A stretch of DNA of 10,738 nt from ATZT02 sp046046315 (lineage in GTDB: Bacteria > Actinomycetota > Actinomycetes > S36-B12 > UBA5976): contig JBJOKB010000058.1 in assembly GCA_046046315.1 (NCBI GenBank), positions 1 to 10,738 on the forward strand, written 5' to 3'. Positions 1-6,513 of this stretch are shown here, piece by piece. The position numbers were made by a program, and so were the translations under genes. The notes beneath the pieces were generated by a model that saw only the letters and a program-made list of their open reading frames with translations, was not told where the DNA came from and made no database searches. Positions within the stretch are counted from its first letter, which is position 1, and every line of letters begins with the position of its first letter.

Positions 1-1524
1 CCAAGTTTTGAATATGCATTGTTGTCACCAATTTTGGTTATGTTTTTGGCAGCATGTTTGGGAGTGCTAGTTGAAGCTTTTTTCCCAATTGAGAAAAGAA
101 GATTTGCGCATTTAATTATTGTTTTTACCTCGCTTTTATTTGCTTTTTTTGCAGTTGCCTTGCAGTCAGGCCCTAAAGGAAGAGCGCTAGCTGCGAGTGG
201 AACCGTTGCTCTTGATGGTCCTGGATGGATTTTGCAGGGAACTATTTTGTTGGTCGCAGGTTTAAGCGCGCTTTTATTTGCTGAATCAAAAGTTGATCCG
301 CTTGGAGATTCGTTTGCCGCAAGAGCCTCCACTTTGCCGGGGGGCGAAGAAGAAAAAGTTGTTACAAAATTAGGTTGGACCCAAACTGAAATTTGGCCAC
401 TATTTACTTTCTCAATTACCGGAATGCTTTTATTTGTAACAGCAAATGATTTACTTGTTTTGTTCGTAGCACTTGAAGTTATGAGCTTGCCTCTGTATTT
501 GTTATCAGGTTTGGCAAGGCGAAGAAGATTGTTAAGCCAAGAAGCTGCTTTGAAATATTTTATTTTAGGTGCGCTGGCAAGTGCGATCTTGCTTTTTGGA
601 AGTGCCCTAACTTATGCATACACTGGTTCACTTGAATTTGGTCAAATCTCTAATGGAATTAGTTCTGCCAACAATTCTCCAGGTTTACTAACAGCGGCAA
701 TCGCACTTGTTGCTGTTGGAATGTTGTTTAAAATTGGTGCAGTTCCATTTCATCAATGGGTGCCCGATGTTTACACAGGTTCACCTACTCCGGTTACTTC
801 ATTTATGGCAGGTGCGGTTAAAGTTGCTGCCTTTGGTGGATTGCTTAGAGTCTTCTACGTCGCGTTCGGCGCATTAGTTTGGGATTGGCGCCCACTTGTT
901 TGGGTTGTCGCTGGCTTAACAATGGTTGTGGGAAGTGTTATCGCATTAGCGCAATCAGATTTCAAGAGAATGCTTGCATATTCATCTATTTCAAATGGTG
1001 GTTTTATTTTAGTGGGATTCTCTGGAACAAATAGACCTGCAATTGCTGCAGTACTTATTTATTTAATTGCTTATGCGTTCTCCACAGTGGGAGCTTTTGC
1101 GCTTCTTACATTAATTAGAGAACAAGCGGGAGAAAGTTCAACATTGATTCGCTGGAAAGGCCTAGGAAAGAAATCGCCATTAATTGCATCATTGATGTCT
1201 TTATTTATGTTGTCATTTGCAGGTATACCTTTAACTAGTGGTTTTACAGCAAAATTTGGAGTTTTCACGGCAGCCATAGCAGGGGGAGCAACTTCATTAG
1301 TTTTGGTTGGAGTTTTGGCAAGTGTAATTGCAGCAGTATTCTATGTACGCGTAATTATTTTGATGTTTTTTAGCGATCCAATTCCAGATGGACCTTTTGT
1401 GGTTGTTCCAAGTATGTTCACAACAATTGCAATCACTGCAAGTGCAATAGTTACAATAATTTTGGGATTATTCCCTCAGGTTGTTATAGATCTAGTTAGC
1501 TCTGCGTCTGTGTTCTTAAGATGA
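1..1524 (+). CDS. nuoN: NADH-quinone oxidoreductase subunit N (complex I), 5' end outside the window
   Basis: Antiporter-like membrane subunit of respiratory complex I, which couples NADH:quinone electron transfer to proton pumping. The reading frame is open from base 1. The first possible start inside the window is a TTG at 19, but the in-frame codons before it (PSFEYA) continue the family N-terminus, so the true start lies upstream. Counting from that TTG there are 501 residues, almost entirely transmembrane helices. Family signatures are visible: ALEVMSLPLYLL (Glu153), RRRRLLSQEAALKYF (Lys179) and MLFKIGAVPFHQWVPD (Lys238, His245), including the buried Glu and Lys residues of the proton channel. 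A charged linker at about 89-119 and the RRRRLLSQEAALKYF sequence match Streptomyces NuoN. The stop overlaps the next gene by 4 bases (ATGA), which implies translational coupling. nuoN is normally last in the nuo operon, so other nuo genes are expected upstream. Confidence 0.96.
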   Translation, partial: PSFEYALLSPILVMFLAACLGVLVEAFFPIEKRRFAHLIIVFTSLLFAFFAVALQSGPKGRALAASGTVALDGPGWILQGTILLVAGLSALLFAESKVDPLGDSFAARASTLPGGEEEKVVTKLGWTQTEIWPLFTFSITGMLLFVTANDLLVLFVALEVMSLPLYLLSGLARRRRLLSQEAALKYFILGALASAILLFGSALTYAYTGSLEFGQISNGISSANNSPGLLTAAIALVAVGMLFKIGAVPFHQWVPDVYTGSPTPVTSFMAGAVKVAAFGGLLRVFYVAFGALVWDWRPLVWVVAGLTMVVGSVIALAQSDFKRMLAYSSISNGGFILVGFSGTNRPAIAAVLIYLIAYAFSTVGAFALLTLIREQAGESSTLIRWKGLGKKSPLIASLMSLFMLSFAGIPLTSGFTAKFGVFTAAIAGGATSLVLVGVLASVIAAVFYVRVIILMFFSDPIPDGPFVVVPSMFTTIAITASAIVTIILGLFPQVVIDLVSSASVFLR

Positions 1525-2510
1525 GTAAAGTTAATGTTCCAGAAATCTTAATTGGAGATGAAAAACTAAAAGAATTCTTAAGTTTAGGAATAAAAAGAAC
1601 AGAAGAATTCTTAGAAATAGAATCCGCGTCTCCTTATAATCCTTTAACTGAAATTACCCAGCACTTACTTCTTGCTGGTGGCAAGAGAATTCGACCTGTT
1701 TTGGTTTTTCTATCTGCACAATTTGGTAAACCTGATATTGATCGCTTAGCAAAAGTTGCAGCAGCAATTGAATTTATTCATGTTGCAACGCTTTACCACG
1801 ATGACGTTATGGACGAAGCACTTTTAAGACGAGGTGTTGAGTCTGCAAATGCAAAGTATGGAAACACCAATGCAATTTTGGCCGGAGACTTTTTATTTTC
1901 TCGAGCATCAGCAATTGCAGCCGAATTAGGCCCTCACGTCGTAACCACATTGGCAGATACGTTGTCAGTCCTTTGTGAAGGCCAAATTCGTGAAGCAATG
2001 GGTGCCGGGACAAATGATCCGATAAAACATTATTTAGAAGTATTGAAACAAAAAACTGGTTCTTTAATTGAAACATCGGCTGCTCTTGGTGCTTATTTAT
2101 CTGGAGCTGATGATGTGGTTGCAGCGGCATTGAGTAATTATGCGCAGAATATTGGTCTCGCATTTCAAATATCTGATGACATCCTTGATTTAAAAGGTGA
2201 CACAGCAAAATCAGGAAAAATGATTGGCAAAGATTTGCTTGAGGGAATTCACACTTTGCCTGTCCTTTCTGCTTTATCGCTAGATAAAGAAGGAACATTG
2301 AAGCAACTACTAATTGATGTTAGAAAAAATCCTGATCTAATACAAGCCACAATTGAAAAAGTAACCGCATTAGGTGGTTTTGATGTTGCAACTCTTCATT
2401 TAGAAAGTTTGATCGATCAAGCTATGACTTCACTTGATTCAGTACCAAAGGGAAGTGCTCGAGATGCATTAGTGCAGTTTGCGGAATGGTTAACAAAAAG
2501 AAATAGTTAG
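1521..2510 (+). CDS. Long-chain polyprenyl diphosphate synthase (trans-prenyltransferase)
   Basis: Class I trans-isoprenyl diphosphate synthase of 329 residues, the usual length. It adds isopentenyl diphosphate units to an allylic primer. Visible motifs are GGKRIRP (53-59), the first Asp-rich motif DDVMD (94-98) followed by LLRRG, and the second Asp-rich motif in QISDDILD (Asp219, Asp220, Asp223); the aspartates bind the Mg2+-diphosphate. Ala89 at the fifth position before the first Asp-rich motif is small, as in long-chain rather than farnesyl or geranylgeranyl enzymes. Its coupling to nuoN and the same neighbour order in Streptomyces suggest it makes the menaquinone side chain (heptaprenyl to nonaprenyl); the exact chain length cannot be read from sequence. 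The ATG overlaps the nuoN stop (ATGA) with no Shine-Dalgarno site. Its TAG stop interlocks with the stop of rarD on the other strand. Names such as ispB, hepT or grcC are used for relatives. Confidence 0.92.
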   Translation: MSKVNVPEILIGDEKLKEFLSLGIKRTEEFLEIESASPYNPLTEITQHLLLAGGKRIRPVLVFLSAQFGKPDIDRLAKVAAAIEFIHVATLYHDDVMDEALLRRGVESANAKYGNTNAILAGDFLFSRASAIAAELGPHVVTTLADTLSVLCEGQIREAMGAGTNDPIKHYLEVLKQKTGSLIETSAALGAYLSGADDVVAAALSNYAQNIGLAFQISDDILDLKGDTAKSGKMIGKDLLEGIHTLPVLSALSLDKEGTLKQLLIDVRKNPDLIQATIEKVTALGGFDVATLHLESLIDQAMTSLDSVPKGSARDALVQFAEWLTKRNS

Positions 2511-3409
2511 TTTTTATTTGATCTGTATGTTCGAACCGCATCGTAACTAAAGACTGAGACGGCTAGCCAAACAATTAAGAAGCCAATCCAACGGGCAATG
2601 CTCATTGGTTCGTCAAATGCAAAGTATCCAATTAAAAATTGTAGTATTGGACCAAGAGCTTGAAGTAAACCAATAACAACTAACGGAATTCTTACTACAG
2701 CAGTTCCAAAAAGCAATAATGGAATTACTGTGACAATGCCGGCTGTTGCTAACCAAAATGAATGAGTTATCCCATAATTAACAAAACTTAATTCATTTTT
2801 ACTATTTAAATAAACTAGAAAAGCAGAAAAGAAAGGAGTCAGCATTAAAGTTTCAATTGTTAAACTAGGAATCGCATTAACATTTGCCATCTTTTTAACT
2901 AACCCATAAAACCCAAAAGAAAATGCCAAACTAAGTGCTATATATGGAGGATGTCCTAAGGTTAAAGTCAAAAAAGTAACGGCGATAAAAGTAAGTCCAA
3001 CTGCGATTTTTTGTAAAGCTCTAAGTTTCTCCTTTAATACAATTACACCTAGCGCAACTGAAACTAATGGATTAATGAAATAACCTAAAGACGTTTCAAT
3101 TACGTGTCCGTTGTTAACTGCCCAAATGAAGACGCCCCAGTTAATAGTTATAAAAATTGAGGCAAAAAATAGTAGTAACATTTTTTGTTTATCAAATAAT
3201 GCAGCTTTTACTTCTACCATTAAATTTCGAAAATAAACAATGACAAGGAGCAAACCAAGTGACCAAACAACTCGGTGAGCCAGAATTTCAGGTGCTGAAG
3301 CAGGTTTTAAAAGCTGCCAATAGAGAGGGACAATGCCCCAAATTAAATATGCCCCGACTCCGGCTAAGAGACCAGAGTTATATCTAGATCTTTGTTCTGC
3401 TGTATTCAA
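2507..3409 (-). CDS. rarD: RarD-type permease of the EamA (drug/metabolite transporter) superfamily
   Basis: Integral inner-membrane protein of 300 residues, made of hydrophobic helices throughout; the family has ten in two EamA repeats. The N-terminal region carries the RarD signature: a first helix ending WGIVPLYW (24-31), then SAPEILAHRVVWS (38-50). Length matches E. coli RarD (about 296). Members are annotated as chloramphenicol-sensitive protein RarD, but the transported substrate is not established. The start codon is TTG at 3409. The codon immediately upstream in frame is a TAA stop and no ATG or GTG occurs before the first membrane helix, so this start is effectively forced. No Shine-Dalgarno site precedes it. 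The gene converges on the prenyl synthase with a 4-bp overlap and no terminator between them. The same neighbour order in Streptomyces supports the call. Confidence 0.9.
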   Translation of the reverse strand: MNTAEQRSRYNSGLLAGVGAYLIWGIVPLYWQLLKPASAPEILAHRVVWSLGLLLVIVYFRNLMVEVKAALFDKQKMLLLFFASIFITINWGVFIWAVNNGHVIETSLGYFINPLVSVALGVIVLKEKLRALQKIAVGLTFIAVTFLTLTLGHPPYIALSLAFSFGFYGLVKKMANVNAIPSLTIETLMLTPFFSAFLVYLNSKNELSFVNYGITHSFWLATAGIVTVIPLLLFGTAVVRIPLVVIGLLQALGPILQFLIGYFAFDEPMSIARWIGFLIVWLAVSVFSYDAVRTYRSNKN

Positions 3410-3579
3410 TTAGCCGTGGTTTCTTTAAGGGATGAGTAAATCTTGGTGGGACAAGTCTAGGCAACTACAAGGTTTAACTTGCGATAGGCCGACTTTGGGG
3501 TGTGAAGTGGCGAAAAAAGTAGTTATCCGATACAAATAAATAGAGACCACTTTTCTAAGAAAAGGAAAATTTCGTAATT
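3410..3579. other. Divergent intergenic region between rarD and htpX
   Basis: A 170-bp spacer that must hold the promoters of both divergent genes; I cannot assign clear -35/-10 pairs. It is richer in G+C than its neighbours up to about 3520 and AT-rich after that. On the plus strand it contains a short open frame of 35 codons at 3432-3539 (starts MSKSWWDK, ends VVIRYK) with no spaced Shine-Dalgarno site; I do not call it as a gene. A small hairpin, CTTTTC (3550-3555) with GAAAAG (3559-3564), lies just before htpX, and its right arm touches the likely ribosome binding site (AAAGGAAAA, 3561-3569). No CIRCE-like inverted repeat is seen. Confidence 0.5.
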
Positions 3580-4443
3580 ATGCGCAGTTCCACCAACACT
3601 TTGAAAACTATTTTTCTTCTAGGCTTTCTTGGTTTATTCGTAATGCTTATTGCAAGCTGGTTTGGGGGATCATCTGGGCTTTGGTTTGGATTAATTTTCG
3701 CAATTGGAATGAATGGTTTTGCTTATTTCTATTCTGATCGTTTAGCTCTTAAAGCAATGCGTGCTTATCAAGTAACACCACAAACTGCCCCAGTTTTATA
3801 CAAAATTGTTAGTGATTTAGCAACACAAGCAAATCAACCAATGCCTCGAGTTTATTTATCTCCTACTGCTTCACCAAATGCATTTGCTACAGGAAGAAAT
3901 CCTCAGAATTCAGCAGTGTGTGCAACCGAAGGAATTATGAATTTATTAACTGAAAGAGAATTAAGAGGTGTGATTGGGCATGAACTTTCTCATGTATATA
4001 ACAGAGATATTTTGACAGCTTCTGTTGCTGCAACCATGGCAAGTGTCATGATGAGCATGGTGCAATTCTTTTGGTTATTTGGCGGCAGAGATTCACAAAG
4101 ATCAAATCCACTTGGTTCAATTTTCTTAATGATTATCGGTCCAATGGCTGCCACTATGTTGCAATTAGCAATTGGTAGATCAAGGGAATTTGCTGCTGAT
4201 GAAGATGGCGCAATTTTGACTAAAGATCCATTGGCGCTAGCAAGTGCCTTAAAGAAAATCGATGAAGGAATTTCAAACGCACCAATGAGACCAACTTCAG
4301 ACATGGAAACTGCTTCTTCAATGATGATTGCTCATCCATTTAGAGGAAGTTCAATGGCGAAATTATTTTCAACACATCCACCAACTCAAGAACGTGTAAA
4401 AAGATTAGAACAGATGGCACAACAGATGGGGCAGTCTTCATAA
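3580..4443 (+). CDS. htpX: Membrane zinc metalloprotease HtpX (peptidase family M48B)
   Basis: Zinc endoprotease of the cytoplasmic membrane that in E. coli helps degrade misfolded membrane proteins. The 287 residues match the family length. Hydrophobic segments at about 8-28 and 31-50 anchor the N-terminus, and two more at about 144-166 and 178-198 flank the active site. The zinc site is HELSH (His134, Glu135, His138) followed by YNRD, and the third ligand is Glu203 in SREFAAD. The SPTASPNAFATGRNP segment (94-108) upstream of the active site is also typical, as is the C-terminal FSTHPPTQERVKRLE. The ATG is preceded by a purine-rich AAAGGAAAA with a long spacer of about 11-13 bases. tRNA-Tyr follows 39 bases after the stop, the order seen in Streptomyces. 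Streptomyces and many other bacteria carry the same protein. Confidence 0.96.
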   Translation: MRSSTNTLKTIFLLGFLGLFVMLIASWFGGSSGLWFGLIFAIGMNGFAYFYSDRLALKAMRAYQVTPQTAPVLYKIVSDLATQANQPMPRVYLSPTASPNAFATGRNPQNSAVCATEGIMNLLTERELRGVIGHELSHVYNRDILTASVAATMASVMMSMVQFFWLFGGRDSQRSNPLGSIFLMIIGPMAATMLQLAIGRSREFAADEDGAILTKDPLALASALKKIDEGISNAPMRPTSDMETASSMMIAHPFRGSSMAKLFSTHPPTQERVKRLEQMAQQMGQSS

Positions 4444-4463
4444 AACCTTAAGCACCGTATGAT
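4435..4463 (+). promoter_or_regulatory. Possible promoter of tRNA-Tyr
   Basis: TATGAT at 4458-4463 differs from the -10 consensus by one base and ends 19 bases before the tRNA. The matching -35 position, 17 bases upstream, holds TCTTCA (3 of 6 consensus bases) and overlaps the end of htpX. The -10 element is convincing and the -35 is not. Confidence 0.35.
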
Positions 4464-4482
4464 TACCAAAGTACTTAATCAA

Positions 4483-4565
<83 letters not shown>

Positions 4566-4575
4566 CGCTTAAATA

Positions 4576-4610
4576 AATTTAGGCCCTAACAAAGTGTTAG
4601 GGCCTAAATT
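4576..4610. terminator. Rho-independent terminator, probably bidirectional
   Basis: A perfect 15-bp inverted repeat with a 5-base loop: arms 4576-4590 and 4596-4610, centred on AGGCCCTAAC/GTTAGGGCCT. The plus side is followed by ATTTCTAATT and the minus side by TATTTAAG, so both have U-rich but interrupted tails. It sits between the end of tRNA-Tyr (4565) and the stop of the converging yajQ (4623), where a shared terminator is expected. Confidence 0.85.
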
Positions 4611-4622
4611 ATTTCTAATTGA

Positions 4623-5114
4623 TTATCTAAAATTGGTAAATTGTGTAGCAAAATCAAGATCGGTTTTTTCAACTAATCGCATAACAGCTTGCAAATCATC
4701 TCTTGATTTACTTGTAACCCTTAGGGTTTCGCCCATAATTTGAGTTTTAATAGTTTTTGGACCTTCATCACGAATTATTTTGGATAATTTTTTGGCATTT
4801 TCTTGAGAAATTCCAGAATTAAAATTACCCGTGATTTTGTAAGTTTTTCCAGATGCCCTCGGATCGTCTGCTTTAAATGACTTTAAGGAGATTCCTCGCT
4901 TAATCAATTTTTCTTTAAAAACTTCTAATGCTGCTTTAGCTCTTTCTTCGGTACTTGATTCGATTTCTACACTTAATTCATTAAGCCATTTAATTTCGGT
5001 TTCAGTGTTCTTAAAGTCAAATCTTTGCGAAAGTTCCTTGCTCGCCTGATTTAGAGCATTATCTGCTTCTTGACGATCAATTTTGCTTACTATGTCAAAT
5101 GAGTTTTCAGCCAT
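4623..5114 (-). CDS. yajQ: YajQ family cyclic-di-GMP/nucleotide-binding protein (UPF0234)
   Basis: A 163-residue soluble protein, the standard length of the family. The N-terminus SFDIVSKID followed by EADNALNQASKELSQRFDF is the family signature, and the C-terminal TDLDFATQFTNFR is also typical. Family structures show two ferredoxin-like folds. Nucleotide and RNA binding have been reported, and a Xanthomonas member binds cyclic-di-GMP and acts with a transcription factor. No function is established in actinobacteria, and this window gives no direct evidence of c-di-GMP signalling. The ATG at 5114 lies inside the end of the upstream SDR gene (8-bp overlap), so the two are probably co-transcribed and translationally coupled; no strong Shine-Dalgarno site is present. 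The shared hairpin at 4576-4610 would end the transcript. Confidence 0.95.
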   Translation of the reverse strand: MAENSFDIVSKIDRQEADNALNQASKELSQRFDFKNTETEIKWLNELSVEIESSTEERAKAALEVFKEKLIKRGISLKSFKADDPRASGKTYKITGNFNSGISQENAKKLSKIIRDEGPKTIKTQIMGETLRVTSKSRDDLQAVMRLVEKTDLDFATQFTNFR

Positions 5115-6051
5115 GTAAAAAAGTTACACCAAGTAGTTCTTCACTCGTTTGCCATACCCGCTTGGCTAATTCACTGTCTTGAGCCAACTTATTCATTTTG
5201 ACCTTTTTTGGTTTTCCACGTGACTCGAAGATTCCCCTAGGTCCTAAATAATCTCCACTTTGAATATCCACCCAGGTACAAGCTGCAATCTGGGGAAGTG
5301 CGCCATTTGCAGCACTTTGTCCCAAAATAATGTTCATAAATTTTGTTACTGCTAGCTCAATACTTTTTCTAAACCCTGATTTTTTCGTGGCTGCTACTAG
5401 TTGCAAGTTAGTGTTGGCATATCCCGGGTGAGCAACTGCAACAGTTATATTTGAATTAGCTAATTTTAGTCTTCTTACCAATTCGTTGGTAAATAGTAGA
5501 TTGGCTAATTTGGAGTTACCATAAACTGTCCAAGGTGAATATTTTTCCTGACTAACATTAAGTTCATCTTTACCACCGTTTTTTAGTTTTCCTAAACGAT
5601 GTGCTGAAGATGAAACATTTACTATGCGGGGATTTTTTGCCTTGCTGATTGCATCAAAAAGTAGTTGAGTAAGCAGGAAATGCCCCAAATGATTTGTGCC
5701 CATTTGGGATTCAAAACCATCTCTTGTTTTCTCAAACGGAACAGCCATAATTCCAGCATTATTGAGAAGTACATCAATTGGTTTACTGGATTGATTCATC
5801 GCAAATTTTTTAATTGAATTTGAATCCATTAAATCAAGCTCAGCAACTTCAATAATTGCCGTTGGATTTTGATTAAGAATTAGTTCTTTAACTTTTTGAC
5901 CTTTGTTTGTGTCTCTAACCGCTAACACAATTTCAGCACCAAGCTTGGCTAATGCAATTGCACTTTCTTTTCCTAGACCAGAATTGGCTCCGGTGATGAT
6001 TACTCTTTTTGATTTCATATCAATTAGTGAAGGAGTTTTTGGTCCACTCAT
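5107..6051 (-). CDS. Short-chain dehydrogenase/reductase, retinol-dehydrogenase-like
   Basis: NAD(P)-dependent oxidoreductase with a Rossmann fold, 314 residues. Motifs in order are the cofactor loop TGANSGLG (20-27), the DLMDS segment (73-77), NNAG (97-100), HLGHFLLTQLL (121-131) typical of retinol-dehydrogenase/WW-domain-oxidoreductase-like SDRs, catalytic Ser148 in VNVSSSAHR, and catalytic Tyr177 and Lys181 in YGNSK. The basic Arg47 after the second strand (VLAVRD) favours NADP(H). The substrate cannot be told; close relatives are often annotated as light-dependent protochlorophyllide reductase-like or retinol dehydrogenase without evidence. The ATG at 6051 is chosen because GAGGAG lies 13 bases upstream, whereas the next Met (residue 12) has no such site. 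It overlaps yajQ by 8 bp. In the Streptomyces-type order I recall yajQ directly beside tRNA-Thr, so this gene looks like a lineage-specific insertion. Confidence 0.9.
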   Translation of the reverse strand: MSGPKTPSLIDMKSKRVIITGANSGLGKESAIALAKLGAEIVLAVRDTNKGQKVKELILNQNPTAIIEVAELDLMDSNSIKKFAMNQSSKPIDVLLNNAGIMAVPFEKTRDGFESQMGTNHLGHFLLTQLLFDAISKAKNPRIVNVSSSAHRLGKLKNGGKDELNVSQEKYSPWTVYGNSKLANLLFTNELVRRLKLANSNITVAVAHPGYANTNLQLVAATKKSGFRKSIELAVTKFMNIILGQSAANGALPQIAACTWVDIQSGDYLGPRGIFESRGKPKKVKMNKLAQDSELAKRVWQTSEELLGVTFLHG

Positions 6052-6064
6052 TAGTTGTAATTCA

Positions 6065-6070
6065 CTCCTC
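6065..6070 (-). promoter_or_regulatory. Shine-Dalgarno site that fixes the SDR start
   Basis: GAGGAG on the minus strand, 13 bases before the ATG at 6051. The spacer is long, but this is one of the few clear Shine-Dalgarno sequences in the window and favours this ATG over the internal Met12. Confidence 0.5.
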
Positions 6071-6078
6071 AGGTATTC

Positions 6079-6106
6079 TCGACTTTCGCGGCTTGAAATC
6101 TATCTT
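6079..6106 (+). promoter_or_regulatory. Possible promoter of the tRNA-Thr/tRNA-Met/rpmG run
   Basis: TCGACT (6079-6084), 16 bases, then TATCTT (6101-6106), ending 12 bases before tRNA-Thr. A perfect TTGACA at 6105-6110 lies too close to the tRNA to be its -35 element. The spacer to the divergent SDR is only 67 bases, so promoters for both directions must overlap here. Confidence 0.3.
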
Positions 6107-6118
6107 GACAGTCGCTAA

Positions 6119-6191
6119 GCCCCAATAGCTCAGTCGGTAGAGCATCTCCATGGTAAGGAGAAGGTCTGCGGTTCAATTCCGCATTGGGGCT
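6119..6191 (+). tRNA. tRNA-Thr (anticodon GGT)
   Basis: A 73-base cloverleaf. The acceptor GCCCCAA pairs with TTGGGGC (6184-6190), and the discriminator is T6191. The anticodon stem TCTCC/GGAGA encloses ATGGTAA, with anticodon GGT. The T arm is TGCGG-TTCAATT-CCGCA. CCA is not encoded. tRNA-Met begins 23 bases downstream and rpmG follows, so the three are probably one transcript that is processed. The same tRNA-Thr, tRNA-Met, rpmG order is found in Streptomyces and Mycobacterium. Confidence 0.97.
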
Positions 6192-6214
6192 CGGGTTGAA
6201 TGATCCAAGAGCAA

Positions 6215-6287
6215 AGCGGAGTAGCTCAGGTGGCAGAGCAAACGACTCATAATCGTTGTGTCGCGGGTTCAACTCCCGCCTCCGCTA
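6215..6287 (+). tRNA. tRNA-Met (anticodon CAT), elongator type
   Basis: A 73-base cloverleaf. The acceptor AGCGGAG pairs with CTCCGCT (6280-6286), and the discriminator is A6287. The anticodon arm is AACGA-CTCATAA-TCGTT with CAT at 6248-6250. The anticodon stem lacks the three G:C pairs of initiator tRNA, and the first acceptor pair is A:T, so it is an elongator-type tRNA. A lysidine-modified tRNA-Ile2 also has a CAT gene anticodon and cannot be fully excluded, but the conserved position before rpmG points to tRNA-Met. CCA is not encoded. Confidence 0.93.
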
Positions 6288-6321
6288 CAAGTAGAAAAAA
6301 GTATTAGGAGAGAATAGGTAA

Positions 6322-6486
6322 ATGGCAAAAAGTGATGTTCGTCCAAAAATAACAATGGCTTGTGCTGATTGCAAAGAACGCAATTACATAACAAAGAAAA
6401 ACCGTCGTAACGATCCAGATCGTTTGGAAGTTAAGAAGTTTTGCCCACGTTGCAACAAGCACACTGAACATAAAGAAACTCGCTAA
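6322..6486 (+). CDS. rpmG: 50S ribosomal protein L33, zinc-binding form
   Basis: Ribosomal protein bL33, 54 residues. The translation begins MAKSDVRPKI and contains two CxxC pairs, CADC (Cys14, Cys17) and CPRC (Cys41, Cys44), so this is the zinc-ribbon (C+) form and not the zinc-independent paralogue that some actinobacteria induce under zinc starvation. AGGAG at 6306-6310 lies 11 bases before the ATG and is one of the best ribosome binding sites in the window, as expected for a highly expressed gene. It lies 34 bases after tRNA-Met and 27 bases before hadA. The order tRNA-Thr, tRNA-Met, rpmG, hadA, hadB is conserved with Mycobacterium tuberculosis (rpmG2, hadA, hadB). A 5-bp hairpin after the stop is too weak to count as a terminator, so read-through into hadA is likely. 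Confidence 0.96.
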   Translation: MAKSDVRPKITMACADCKERNYITKKNRRNDPDRLEVKKFCPRCNKHTEHKETR

Positions 6487-6513
6487 GAACTTTTAGCATT
6501 TCTTTATAAATCT

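Noticed and set aside
1807..2298. A 163-codon open frame on the minus strand
   Set aside because: It lies wholly inside the prenyl synthase gene, which has all its motifs. The translation is low-complexity, rich in Leu, Gln, Cys and His, and resembles no family I know.
3990..4304. A 104-codon open frame on the minus strand
   Set aside because: It is antisense to the htpX active-site region, which is conserved as protein on the plus strand.
4576..4610. Perfect 15-bp inverted repeat as an attachment site or mobile-element end
   Set aside because: It has a short loop, U-rich flanks and lies between a tRNA gene and a convergent gene. A terminator explains it fully, and no integrase or second copy is present.
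6105..6110. Perfect TTGACA as the -35 element of tRNA-Thr
   Set aside because: It ends only 8 bases before the mature tRNA, so its -10 would fall inside the tRNA gene.
6069..6272. A 67-codon open frame on the minus strand across the tRNA-Thr and tRNA-Met genes
   Set aside because: It is the complement of two well-folded tRNA genes and cannot be a real coding region alongside them.
6482..6497. Hairpin GCTAA-TTAGC with a following T-rich stretch after rpmG
   Set aside because: The stem has only 5 weak pairs and the T tail is broken. hadA begins 27 bases after rpmG and the order is conserved, so read-through is more likely than termination.
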